From Saprospiraceae bacterium (GTDB lineage Bacteria > Bacteroidota > Bacteroidia > Chitinophagales > Saprospiraceae): DNA of 64,000 bases. The first letter of the stretch is position 1. Every line of letters starts with the position of its first letter. Below the pieces are notes generated by a model. The model ran no database searches. It was given only the letters and a program-made list of their open reading frames with translations, and had not been told where the DNA came from. This document shows, in pieces, positions 54,694-63,543 of this stretch. The stretch is from contig JANQSS010000042.1 of the NCBI GenBank assembly GCA_028279185.1, positions 1-64,000 of the forward strand, given 5' to 3'. Made by a program: the position numbers and the translations under genes.

Positions 54694-54898
54694 TTCCCTA
54701 TATTTTTACGAGATCCCAATAGTTTGTTCTATAATGCTGGATATACCGTGTGGTGGATTGTCCTACAAGGTACTGTTGCGCGCAGTATGGAAAACTGTTA
54801 AATATAAATTTTTTAAATGAATTCCGAATTTCTTTAGAGTGTAAGGTAAGGTATCGAATTATATAAATGACAAATGTTGAAACCGCTTATCCGGACAA

Positions 54899-56251
54899 TC
54901 AGATATCACTAATTAATACTTTCTTGATAAAACCATGTTCAGCTACCTTTAAAAATTGTAATCGTGTAAACTGTCGATTCAATATATATCCAAAAGGTGT
55001 ATATGTTGTTGGAGGTGGCTTCATGAAGTTTAATGGGCTATCTGAACAACCCATGTCTCCTGGACATTCTTGAAGACCCAGAAAGTGACCTACAAAATGA
55101 GCAATATAAACACCAAAAACAAGTCGAACACTATCTGAAGACAATAATTCAAACTGTGCATTTTTCCCTTCAATAATAACGCCGGAGTCGCCCGAGTTTT
55201 TTGCTGTAGGCCCGTCAATTGGACTGAATCCAGAATCTTTACCAATGGCTATTGCTGGATTTTGTACACTTGAAAAAGATTCAACGAAGAATATATCCAA
55301 ATAGTTAGAGAGTCCAGGCCAATTTGATCGGAGTTGATTCGCTTCTGTACTAAGCCCGTTGTCATTGAACGATATATCTTTGAAATTTGAATAATTCATA
55401 TCAGTGGGTAGCAAGGAGTTTCTCATGGTATCACCAATCAGCAACCCTTGCTGATTAAAAATGGAGCTTACCTCATTATTCATTATGGACTGAATTTGTA
55501 CTTGCTCGTCATAAGAATAATTACCTATGAAATTCAGGGAAAGGTCAATTTTTCCCATTGCCATCCATGTATTACTTCCTCTAACTGGACGATCAGACGA
55601 ACTGAAAATAAAGTCAAAATTAAGCGGGGTGTATTCATCAAGGAGTTGAAATGCTTGTGATCCCTTATCGACGAAAGCGAAAATCTCGATTATTTTATCT
55701 TCTCCAACGCCTACGTCAAATTGACCGATTGAGAAATCAAAGGCCTGTACTTCTGAGCTGCCATTTAGAATAATACATTTTACCTGCCCATCGACGCTGA
55801 TTTCATGGTTAAATTCATGATGAAATTTACAAACGGCTTTGACAATGTATCGGTCGTTCTCCTTATCATAGTAGGCAGTTCCGATGTCATTTTGGGCTTC
55901 GGACTGAGGAGATATTTCAAGACGTAATCTTGGCAAGAAAACGACTTCTGGTGGATTAAAACTTGGTCTCCTCCCGGCTACATCGAATTTTGCCGTAATA
56001 TTTGACTTGTAAATAGTATTTTTTTGTATGTCATGCAATACTTTCTCGACTTCCTTGAGATTGCAAACTCGCCCGCGGATGGAAATGTCTTTTAATTCAG
56101 AATCGTCAGTTTTTAATTCAGCTAGAGCCTTGATTACATCGTTCATATGGTTATAAACAAAATTCGATAGACTTAATGATTCTGAATGTTCTGTGAGATT
56201 AGATGGTTTGCTTATAGATGAAGGATACAAAAGTTCATTTTGATTGTTCAT
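54899..56251 (-). CDS. Metzincin-like protein with a degenerate zinc site (putative pseudo-protease)
   Basis: A 450-aa protein without a signal peptide. Near the C-terminus AHFVGHFLGLQE (384-395) aligns with the metzincin motif AHExGHxxGLxH: His385 and His389 are kept, but the catalytic Glu is Phe386 and the third ligand is Glu395. A Met-turn-like NFM follows at 408-410 (SPLNFMKPPP). The N-terminal ~280 residues are beta-rich and not recognised. It is probably non-catalytic or uses a different chemistry. It follows an intergenic region with tandem TTATCRRRYGG repeats. Confidence 0.6.
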   Translation of the reverse strand: MNNQNELLYPSSISKPSNLTEHSESLSLSNFVYNHMNDVIKALAELKTDDSELKDISIRGRVCNLKEVEKVLHDIQKNTIYKSNITAKFDVAGRRPSFNPPEVVFLPRLRLEISPQSEAQNDIGTAYYDKENDRYIVKAVCKFHHEFNHEISVDGQVKCIILNGSSEVQAFDFSIGQFDVGVGEDKIIEIFAFVDKGSQAFQLLDEYTPLNFDFIFSSSDRPVRGSNTWMAMGKIDLSLNFIGNYSYDEQVQIQSIMNNEVSSIFNQQGLLIGDTMRNSLLPTDMNYSNFKDISFNDNGLSTEANQLRSNWPGLSNYLDIFFVESFSSVQNPAIAIGKDSGFSPIDGPTAKNSGDSGVIIEGKNAQFELLSSDSVRLVFGVYIAHFVGHFLGLQECPGDMGCSDSPLNFMKPPPTTYTPFGYILNRQFTRLQFLKVAEHGFIKKVLISDI

Positions 56252-56604
56252 TGCTAATTAGAGTTAAATTAAATAATAATGATTCTAGACACACTGGAGT
56301 ATGAGTGAAGCATGCACTAGTCTAAAAACGAAGAGGACGTGATATCAACTATTCATGAACAGGTAATTGCGAAAATTATTTGTCCAATATGAATTCACGT
56401 ATTATTTCGAAGAATCTAGCGCGACCAATCTTACTGTATGCGAATTTTGTCTCGAATATATTATGTTGCAGATCAGAAGCCGCGAAATAATTATCAAGCG
56501 GAGAATGTACTTATCAGGCGGTCATTCTATATGAAATCTAATGCGAGCAGGACCAAAATACTGTCAATTATTATAAAGCTATAACATGGTCATAACGCAG
56601 TGCA
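56252..56604. other. 353-bp intergenic region with tandem regulatory repeats
   Basis: Upstream region of the metzincin-like gene. It holds a TTATCRRRYGG repeat pair (56491-56523). No terminator or RNA gene was recognised. Confidence 0.6.
56490..56526 (+). promoter_or_regulatory. Tandem direct repeat TTATCRRRYGG, 20-bp period
   Basis: TTATCAAGCGG at 56491-56501 and TTATCAGGCGG at 56511-56521, exactly 20 bp apart. The same element with the same spacing lies upstream of the LytTR regulator (61608-61644). Two helical turns and direct orientation fit a tandem-binding regulator such as LytTR. It is 240 nt from the nearest start codon (56251, minus strand). Confidence 0.55.
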
Positions 56605-58047
56605 TCAAGGTTCCGTTCGTTTACCATTTACAGTATTTCCGAAACCGGTTTGTACTTCGATGGAATTAAATTCGCCATCTTTCTGAATGAATGTTAGAAG
56701 GTAGTTCGTTGGCTTGACGCAAAACCGGTGATCGCCATAGCCTGAAAGCGTTTGTCTGTCAATTTGGTAAGACTTTAGCACAAGCTCACCATCTTCGATG
56801 AATATCTCTGCAACTCCTCCTTGATCAAAAGCATAGGTTCCCACGTAAGGTTTTAGTTCTTTTTCGGACATAGCAATAAAGGCCTTTTCTGCATCGTATG
56901 TTACATCCATATCAGCGAGAATGTTAACAGCATTGACGTTACAAGGAAATACTTCAAGCGATTTTTTATAGTATTTGATCGCACCCGCTTCATCTCCATT
57001 GTTCATCAATCCTTCGGCATAGCTGTCGTACGTATTGAAGGACTGAGGATAACGAGCTATATTTTCTTTAAATACTTCGAGCGCATCTGACATCAGATCT
57101 GCACCCATAAGATTGTAACCGAGTCTATTTATATCCGACTCTGATGGTTCCTTTTTAATTCCTAGATTCTTTGCTATTTTATCATAATGTGCATTGATAC
57201 CATCCCAACCCTTTTTAGCATAGATTTCCGCTAAATCGGATTGGTACCAAGACGAAAATATTTTTTCTAAACCATCGTACGTACTACGATGCGGTACAGA
57301 ACCATGCGTTTCTTTTTCCATCGGTTCAAAGTGCCAATCAAAATGTTCGGGAGCGTGTTCTTCAAAAAGGGCAGCAATTTTCATTGCTCCGCCAAGCATA
57401 CTACCGCCTTCATTTCCCATTGTCATGTAATAGTAGGTATCGATTTCATCACGCGATTCGAGCAAATTTTCAACTCGCTCTACTAAAGACTGGTCGTCCC
57501 ACCATAAACTTGGGCTAATGGATATGTGTGCGTCGAATAACTCAGGTTTTTCAATTAACGCATGCATGGAAAATAACCCTCCAAAGGAGTGTCCAACTAA
57601 TATTTTATATGGTCCTATATTGTAATTCTTTTCAATTTCCGGTATTAACTCTGTCTCGATGAAAGCCAACATGTTATTAGCTCCACCTGCGGTCGGAAAC
57701 TTCTTTTTTTCGCTCTGCTTTTTAACGATGGCGGGGGTTAAGTCCCTTGTGCGATCAGAGGTGTTGTGAATGGCAACGACAATCATTGGTGGTATAATTC
57801 CATTGTTTTGTAAAAAATGTATGATACCTGTAGTATGGTGAAAGTGTGAACTTCCATCCAATAAATACATTACGCTTACGGCCTCACCACCAGAGCTATA
57901 GCCTTCAGGGAGATAAATATAATACGGTCTGTTTTCACCTAGGATTTCAGAATCGAGGCTGTGTTTCGTACCGATTGTGACATCACTATTTTGAGCCAGA
58001 AGGTTCATGGAAAAGAAAAGACACAAAACGAATAGTATTTTTTTCAT
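56605..58047 (-). CDS. Secreted esterase (esterase-D/Fes-like) with TPR tail
   Basis: A 480-aa protein with a signal peptide (MKKILFVLCLFFSMNLLAQ). The alpha/beta hydrolase core has VMYLLDGSSHFHHTTG, the nucleophile elbow GHSFGG (Ser154) and a catalytic His in ETHGSVPHRS near residue 250. This is the putative-esterase family that includes siderophore and feruloyl esterases. From about residue 300 to 400 there are TPR-like repeats (FNTYDSYAEGLMNNGDEAGA), then a small beta domain (VGTYAFDQGGVAEIFIEDGELVLKS in pieces). Substrate unknown. Confidence 0.83.
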   Translation of the reverse strand: MKKILFVLCLFFSMNLLAQNSDVTIGTKHSLDSEILGENRPYYIYLPEGYSSGGEAVSVMYLLDGSSHFHHTTGIIHFLQNNGIIPPMIVVAIHNTSDRTRDLTPAIVKKQSEKKKFPTAGGANNMLAFIETELIPEIEKNYNIGPYKILVGHSFGGLFSMHALIEKPELFDAHISISPSLWWDDQSLVERVENLLESRDEIDTYYYMTMGNEGGSMLGGAMKIAALFEEHAPEHFDWHFEPMEKETHGSVPHRSTYDGLEKIFSSWYQSDLAEIYAKKGWDGINAHYDKIAKNLGIKKEPSESDINRLGYNLMGADLMSDALEVFKENIARYPQSFNTYDSYAEGLMNNGDEAGAIKYYKKSLEVFPCNVNAVNILADMDVTYDAEKAFIAMSEKELKPYVGTYAFDQGGVAEIFIEDGELVLKSYQIDRQTLSGYGDHRFCVKPTNYLLTFIQKDGEFNSIEVQTGFGNTVNGKRTEP

Positions 58048-58092
58048 GATAAAGTATTTATAAAATCGTCGAATTATTTAACGTAAAGGGCA

Positions 58093-60903
58093 TTATAAGC
58101 TATCGGTTGTTTTGCTCGGGGTTATGGCCTCATTTAACTTATGCAGTAACTGTGTGATGTCGAACGGCTTACCAATGAAATCATTCATACCGGCTTCAAA
58201 ACACCGGTCAATTTCCTCTTTCATTACATTGGCCGTCATCGCAATGATAGGTGTTTTTGATTTAGGACTTGTTAAGTTACGTATTTTCTGAGTTGCCTCA
58301 TACCCATTCATTACAGGCATTTGAACATCCATCAGAATGACGTCAATGGGTTTTGCTTTCAATAACTCGACGGCTATAGCGCCATTTTCTGCCGTATCAA
58401 TGACAACTCCTTTTATCGCATCCTGCAGTTCTTCTTGGGCCACAATGGCGTTGAATGTATTATCTTCAACGAGCAAGATCCTCGCTCCCAAAAGGGGTTC
58501 GGTGACATTTCGCTCAGCGTCTGCCGCAGCAATGTTTATGTCGGAACTCGACGGGACATCATATGGAATAGTGAAATGAAATTCACTCCCTATGCCTTTT
58601 TCACTCTTGACCCATATTCTTCCGTTTTGTAATGAAACCAATTTTTTAGAAATACTTAATCCTAGTCCAGTGCCTCCAAATTTTCGACTCGTGTCGACAT
58701 ACGCCTGTTCGAAAGAATCAAATATTTTGTCGATCCGATCAGGGTCAATACCTATCCCTGTATCGGAGACGCAAAAATGAACACTGGTTTGCTCATTTGT
58801 TCTTTGTTCGATAGAAACAGTCATTGATACGAGGCCTTTTTCTGTGAACTTTATGGCATTCCCAACGAGATTAATTAATATTTGGCTTAGCCGAGAGGGG
58901 TCTCCGATCACGTGAAGGTTCTCATCCTTAAAAACAGTGTTAAGCTTAAGGCCTTTTTCTTCTGCCTTAAAGTGCATGATCGTACGAACATTTTGCATGA
59001 CATCTTGCACAGAAAAAGGAATGTGCTCTACCGTGATTTTACCAGCTTCAATTTTTGACAAATCCAGTATGTCATTAATAATGGCTAGCAGGGAGTCTGA
59101 TGATTGTTTAATACCGTCGAGGTATTCGATTTGATCAGCGGACGGATTACGTCGTAATAAAATATTTGTCATGCCTTGAATGGCATTCATAGGTGTGCGT
59201 ATTTCATGACTCATATTGGCCAAAAATTGTTGCTTTGCCAGCTCAGATGCCTCAGCCCTTTCTTTTTCTATTTCGATAAGTTTATTTTTCTCTTCGAGTA
59301 GGGCTTTTGACTTACGGATATGAGTTAAACGATTCCAAAGTCCTAAGGCAAATAATAAAATTGTTGCCCCAATTCCGATGGCGATATTGCGTGACTGATT
59401 TTTTTGTTTTATCTCGACGCCATGAGCCAGGTCACGTTGAAAATTCAATTGAACTTGTTTGAGACTATCATTAAGTATTTTATTTTCGAACTCGCGTTGT
59501 TGAAGCAGCCTGGTTGTTTCAAGCGGTTTTAACTCTTCCTCTAATGATCGGATACGCTCTAAATAGTACAATGTTTTATTTGCTTGCTCCAGCCCTTTGT
59601 AGGCTTCGTATAGACAATGGCAGGACTGCAATTCGCGACTTTTGTCTGCCCAGTAGTTGTAATCTTTATAACTAATTTCACAATGATAAGCGGCTTGATT
59701 ATAATTACCTAACTTGTTGTATGCCCTTCCCATGGTGAGATTACTTCGGCTTACACCGTAATCATCACCGCCTAAGCCATCCCAAAGTTTTAATGCTTTT
59801 TTAGCATGCGTTAAAGAGTGGGTATAATCACCTTTTGCTAATTCAATATCAGCATACAATGCATATGCCCAGGCTTCTTCGGATTCGTCATTTGTTATTA
59901 TCGCATTATCCAGAACGATATGCGCATATTCTATCGCCTTGTCATATTGCTTCATATACATGTATTGCTCACCGATATCCAAATGAATGGTGTTGATCCA
60001 GTACGAATCTTTATGATGTTTTGCCAGCTTCAATGCCTTGAAATTATATTTAAGACAGGCCTCATAATTTTCGTGGTAATGATGAATTGGGGCAATTAGC
60101 TTGTACAATCGTATCCATAAAAAGTGATCTTCTGGTAAAGGAATGTATTCGGCTTTTTTGTAATGACCAAGTGCTTTGAGGTAATTTACATCGTTAAATG
60201 TGTAGAAACTTCCTAGCTCAACGAGGTTTTGAAAAATACCAATATTGTGCTGAATGGATTTAAATACTTTTAGTGAATTACGATAATAGTTAAGGTATTT
60301 ACTGGAGTCTGAAACAACATGGTTGGCGCGGGCCTTTTGTACTACGCCTAGTTTTTGAAGTGCCCATGCCCTAACAACCAACATGTCATAGTTTTCGGAT
60401 ATAAAAGAAATGGCATGTGCTGAATCTAAACTTGAAGTGGCCAATGTCAAGTTATCATTACGCAGGTATGATACTCCCAGGGAAAGATAAGCATTGGCGC
60501 GACCAAGTTCGTAACCTGTATTATTTGTAATTTTTACGGCGTATAACAGAGTTAGAATTGAAGAATCGAGATTAGTTGAACGTTGCTGAATTCCCTGAGC
60601 AATGAAATAAAAACTTCTGTAATGCGGATGAGAATTGTCAGCGTCAATTTCGATAATGTACGCTGCCATTGTCAGCCCTTTTTCATATTCGCCAATATTC
60701 CAACGACATTGTATTTCATCGACGAGTGCATCAAGACGAACATCTTCATCTATTGTTGTATCTGTCCAAATCGCCGTCAGAGAATCGAGGTTCGAAGACT
60801 GCTGTCCAAATAATGTAGAGGAGAATATGATGAAAAGCGAAAGCACGAGCAAAATGGGTGTGGATATATGACGATTCGTCGTACTATAAAATTCACGGAA
60901 CAT
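58093..60903 (-). CDS. TPR hybrid sensor histidine kinase
   Basis: A 936-aa protein. A signal-like N-terminal segment precedes ~450 residues of TPR repeats in the periplasm, then a membrane helix (about residues 505-525) and a coiled coil. Cytoplasmic HisKA (LANMSHEIRTPMNAIQGM, His near 565), HATPase (NLVGNAIKFTEKG, DTGIGID, GTGLGLSISKKL) and a C-terminal receiver (VEDNTFN, DVILMDVQMPVMNG with Asp near 855, GKPFD) follow. It has no Hpt domain. A minus-strand terminator lies just upstream, so it is transcribed on its own. Confidence 0.92.
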   Translation of the reverse strand: MFREFYSTTNRHISTPILLVLSLFIIFSSTLFGQQSSNLDSLTAIWTDTTIDEDVRLDALVDEIQCRWNIGEYEKGLTMAAYIIEIDADNSHPHYRSFYFIAQGIQQRSTNLDSSILTLLYAVKITNNTGYELGRANAYLSLGVSYLRNDNLTLATSSLDSAHAISFISENYDMLVVRAWALQKLGVVQKARANHVVSDSSKYLNYYRNSLKVFKSIQHNIGIFQNLVELGSFYTFNDVNYLKALGHYKKAEYIPLPEDHFLWIRLYKLIAPIHHYHENYEACLKYNFKALKLAKHHKDSYWINTIHLDIGEQYMYMKQYDKAIEYAHIVLDNAIITNDESEEAWAYALYADIELAKGDYTHSLTHAKKALKLWDGLGGDDYGVSRSNLTMGRAYNKLGNYNQAAYHCEISYKDYNYWADKSRELQSCHCLYEAYKGLEQANKTLYYLERIRSLEEELKPLETTRLLQQREFENKILNDSLKQVQLNFQRDLAHGVEIKQKNQSRNIAIGIGATILLFALGLWNRLTHIRKSKALLEEKNKLIEIEKERAEASELAKQQFLANMSHEIRTPMNAIQGMTNILLRRNPSADQIEYLDGIKQSSDSLLAIINDILDLSKIEAGKITVEHIPFSVQDVMQNVRTIMHFKAEEKGLKLNTVFKDENLHVIGDPSRLSQILINLVGNAIKFTEKGLVSMTVSIEQRTNEQTSVHFCVSDTGIGIDPDRIDKIFDSFEQAYVDTSRKFGGTGLGLSISKKLVSLQNGRIWVKSEKGIGSEFHFTIPYDVPSSSDINIAAADAERNVTEPLLGARILLVEDNTFNAIVAQEELQDAIKGVVIDTAENGAIAVELLKAKPIDVILMDVQMPVMNGYEATQKIRNLTSPKSKTPIIAMTANVMKEEIDRCFEAGMNDFIGKPFDITQLLHKLNEAITPSKTTDSL

Positions 60904-60920
60904 CTCTTGTTATAAATATA

Positions 60921-60979
60921 AAAAATCACCGACGAAGCAGCTTGATTTGACCAAAATTACGACACTGCTTCTGTCGGTG
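60921..60979 (-). terminator. Terminator between the G8-like gene and the hybrid kinase
   Basis: On the minus strand CACCGACAGAAGCAG pairs with CTGCTTCGTCGGTG (one 1-nt bulge) across a 24-nt loop and is followed by ATTTTTTA. It ends the transcript of the gene at 61066-61533. Confidence 0.75.
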
Positions 60980-61065
60980 TATGTGTGGCACGGCATTTAC
61001 TTATTGGCTTTTAAACAAGATTCCAACCATTATGTGGCCATCCACGTCGAGTTCTCAATTCGCTG

Positions 61066-61533
61066 TTACTTCGAAACCAATGAGGCAAAGGCAAAATTGA
61101 ATTTCTGAGAATAATAAATATCCTGCTCTTCCAGCTTTACGACATCCAGGGCGTCTAGGGCATCAATATCTTTTAATACGACTTGTCCTTCGGCTGTCAA
61201 GTTGCCTCCGTAGAAGGATATGCCTTCACTGTACGTGTGCGCTCCATCTACGATTAATTTTCCAGTTTCGGCGATTGTCAAGTCTGCACCTGTATAGATT
61301 TGAACCCAAGCGACTTGCACTTCGCTGTCAATTATCGGATTCGAATAATGACCGTTGTCCACAAAATTTATAATTACAAAATCGTTTTGATCGGGCACAC
61401 GATTCGAGTCCCAGTTTCGCGGTTCATCCCATGCAGTTTCATTTCCAGGAGTACCACCTTTCCAAGTTATCGTCTGTTGCGCTGAAGCAAAGTTGAACGC
61501 AAAAATGGCGATGATGATGATTAATGTTTTCAT
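61066..61533 (-). CDS. Small secreted beta-helix (G8/autotransporter-like) protein
   Basis: A 155-aa protein with a signal peptide (MKTLIIIIAIFAFNFASAQ). The mature part starts TITWKGGTPGNETAWDEPRNWDSNRVPDQND, the typical 'W.g.....W.....W..g..P...D' opening of Bacteroidota beta-helix tails, and continues with short repeated strands (VQIYTGADLTIAETGKLIVDG). It resembles just the tail module of larger exported proteins, found here alone. It is divergent from the LytTR regulator gene and shares its upstream region. Confidence 0.7.
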   Translation of the reverse strand: MKTLIIIIAIFAFNFASAQQTITWKGGTPGNETAWDEPRNWDSNRVPDQNDFVIINFVDNGHYSNPIIDSEVQVAWVQIYTGADLTIAETGKLIVDGAHTYSEGISFYGGNLTAEGQVVLKDIDALDALDVVKLEEQDIYYSQKFNFAFASLVSK

Positions 61534-61607
61534 GATTGTTTTCTTTTAGTTTTTAATTATTGTCTACTCCAAATAAGCATACATTCGATGCGCAAATACA
61601 AGTACTG

Positions 61608-61644
61608 CTTATCGAATGGTCAGTGGACTTATCAAGTGGTCTGC
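61608..61644 (+). promoter_or_regulatory. Tandem direct repeat TTATCRRRYGG upstream of the LytTR regulator, 20-bp period
   Basis: TTATCGAATGG at 61609-61619 and TTATCAAGTGG at 61629-61639, exactly 20 bp apart, 40-70 nt before the ATG of the LytTR gene and also upstream of the divergent beta-helix protein gene. The same pair with the same spacing lies at 56490-56526. Probably an operator, perhaps autoregulatory. Confidence 0.6.
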
Positions 61645-61678
61645 TGCGGTTGCAAGAGATTTATAATATTTGCATCAT

Positions 61679-62440
61679 ATGGGTACCAGGCTGAAGAACA
61701 TTCGAAGTCTTTTAGTAGATGACAATCGATTTAATGCCGCTGTATTGTCAGACACGCTGGCAATGGTTGCCCCATACGTTGAAGTTGTTGGAATCGCCGA
61801 AAGCGGGGCCGATGCCATTGAAAAGATTGGAGTACTGAGCCCCGACATCGTATTCCTTGATGTCGAAATGCCTGACATGAATGGATTTGAAGTGCTGGCA
61901 GCGCTTGACTCAATCGATTTTCAGACTATATTCGTTACAGCACATAGCCATTATGCCATTCAGGCTATTCGTTTCAATGCGTTGGACTATCTCGTAAAGC
62001 CGATAGTCGAATCCGAACTGCTTGCCGCGTTGAGCAGGTATCAATCCAATGAAAATGCCTTTCATCATCATGCACAAATTCAAGCGGCTTTAGAAAACAG
62101 GAATGCAGTCGATGAAATGGACAAAGTCCTTTATTTGCCGACGCAAGAAGGCGGAATGAAAATGCTACTACGACACATAGTCAAACTTGAAGGCGATCGA
62201 AACTATACACAGATATATTTATCGAACGGGCAAAAGAAAATTTCATCAAAGACGCTTGGTTATTTTGATGAAATATTAAGCGGGAACAATTTTTTTAGAA
62301 GCCATAGATCTGTAATAGTTAATTATGTATACATCGATAGACTGGCGGACGATCATTTTATATTAAAGAGCGGATCGGACATTCCGATTTCTAGAAGACG
62401 GAAGGCAGAAGCAAAACGCTGGTTTGTGCGAGAGGTTTAG
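61679..62440 (+). CDS. LytTR response regulator
   Basis: A 253-aa regulator. The receiver has LLVDDNRFNA, the phospho-Asp in DIVFLDVEMPDMNG (near residue 60) and LDYLVKPI. The LytTR domain spans about residues 150-250 (IVKLEGDRNYTQIYLSNGQ, FFRSHRSVIVNYVYI, IPISRRRK). The ATG at 61679 is chosen over a TTG three codons upstream. No sensor kinase gene is adjacent; the hybrid kinase (58093) with the Hpt protein (54358) may be its phosphate source. Tandem repeats upstream suggest autoregulation. Confidence 0.9.
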   Translation: MGTRLKNIRSLLVDDNRFNAAVLSDTLAMVAPYVEVVGIAESGADAIEKIGVLSPDIVFLDVEMPDMNGFEVLAALDSIDFQTIFVTAHSHYAIQAIRFNALDYLVKPIVESELLAALSRYQSNENAFHHHAQIQAALENRNAVDEMDKVLYLPTQEGGMKMLLRHIVKLEGDRNYTQIYLSNGQKKISSKTLGYFDEILSGNNFFRSHRSVIVNYVYIDRLADDHFILKSGSDIPISRRRKAEAKRWFVREV

Positions 62441-62745
62441 CTGTGATTTTAGCGTTGCACGTGACGCTTTTACTTCCTTTTTACCTGCACAACATCCGAT
62501 TAAGCGTTTAATTTATGTCGAATGAATGAACCTTGTGGGTTGTATTTCACATTAAACTGTAACCTCGCCCAATTCCACCTGACTACTTCAAAATTGCAGT
62601 AATGCAACGTTACATTTCAGTATTTTTTGGAGATTTTCTATAACAACTTATTTCTAAGGGGCCATAGCCTACGTTCAGCCGATTCGCCGTATCTTACATG
62701 CGGATTGAACATAAGTTGCGGTAGGCTAAACTACCGCGTCTTACA
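62441..62745. other. 305-bp intergenic region
   Basis: AGCGT / ACGCT with an 8-nt loop and four Ts at 62451-62471 is a weak terminator for the LytTR gene. GCGGTAG / CTACCGC (62718-62737) forms a 7-bp hairpin 8 nt before the next ATG. A -7-like TATCTTAC lies near 62689. Confidence 0.5.
62718..62737 (+). promoter_or_regulatory. Perfect 7-bp hairpin directly before a start codon
   Basis: GCGGTAG, 6-nt loop, CTACCGC, ending 8 nt before the ATG at 62746. It would lie in the 5' leader and may limit ribosome access. Confidence 0.5.
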
Positions 62746-63390
62746 ATGAAACAATACATGAAGAACTGGAAAAAGAACATTGTAAAGTATTTATTCGAAC
62801 TTCTAATAGTTGCCTTCGGAGTTTTTTTAGGAATATACGTTAGTGAATGGAATTCAAAAAAACATATCAATGAAAATACGTCCAAATCAATGAATTTTAT
62901 CATTGAAGAAATGAAGTCCAATCAAAAAAATCTTTTGAAATCAATTGAATACCATGAGCTAATAAAGTCGAATTTAAGAAAGATTACAAAACAGATTAGT
63001 GAACATGAAATTAGCAAGCCTTATTTTGGTAATAAGGCATTTCATGTGTCGAATATAGAAGGTTGGGCTGGTATTGGGTTGTCTAAGTTCAGGACAATAT
63101 CCTTTGAAGGAGCAAAAATGAATAGTATTTTTCAAGAAATGGACTTTGAGATAGTACAACAAATAGCTAGTGCCTATAAACAAATTGAATTTAATCAAGA
63201 ATTTGGTACTTCCGTTCTTGATAAGATGCTTCAAACTAACTCAACAACTAAAGTGGTAGATGTGATAGGAATTGTAGAGTTGTTAACATCTGATGTCTTG
63301 AATTCGGAAAAGGCGCTGAACCTCGAACTTGAACATACAATCGAATATCTTAAAAAATACGAGACACGCAAAAAAACAAAACCGCAATAG
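62746..63390 (+). CDS. Membrane-anchored protein with long polar C-terminal region
   Basis: A 214-aa protein with one membrane helix near the N-terminus (LFELLIVAFGVFLGIYVSEW, about residues 16-35). The rest is polar and helical, rich in Lys and Glu. The helix followed by SEWNS is like the 'GVLLALQVNNWN' opening of a Bacteroidota family (DUF6090-like) of unknown function. A terminator follows at 63455. Confidence 0.65.
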   Translation: MKQYMKNWKKNIVKYLFELLIVAFGVFLGIYVSEWNSKKHINENTSKSMNFIIEEMKSNQKNLLKSIEYHELIKSNLRKITKQISEHEISKPYFGNKAFHVSNIEGWAGIGLSKFRTISFEGAKMNSIFQEMDFEIVQQIASAYKQIEFNQEFGTSVLDKMLQTNSTTKVVDVIGIVELLTSDVLNSEKALNLELEHTIEYLKKYETRKKTKPQ

Positions 63391-63454
63391 TTTTTTAGGT
63401 TGTCCATTTTGAGTAAGCTACTTAATTACGCTATTGCCTCTAATATCCCCAGGT

Positions 63455-63487
63455 AATTCTTCGTAGAATTAAGAGAGAAGAATTTTT
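63455..63487 (+). terminator. Terminator-like hairpin
   Basis: AATTCTTC / GAAGAATT, 8 bp perfect, 14-nt loop, ending in five Ts, 65 nt past the membrane protein stop. Confidence 0.6.
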
Positions 63488-63543
63488 GACTAGACTTGAT
63501 AGGTGTTAGAAATATTTGCTGTAAGTTGTTAGTAACAGAAGAA

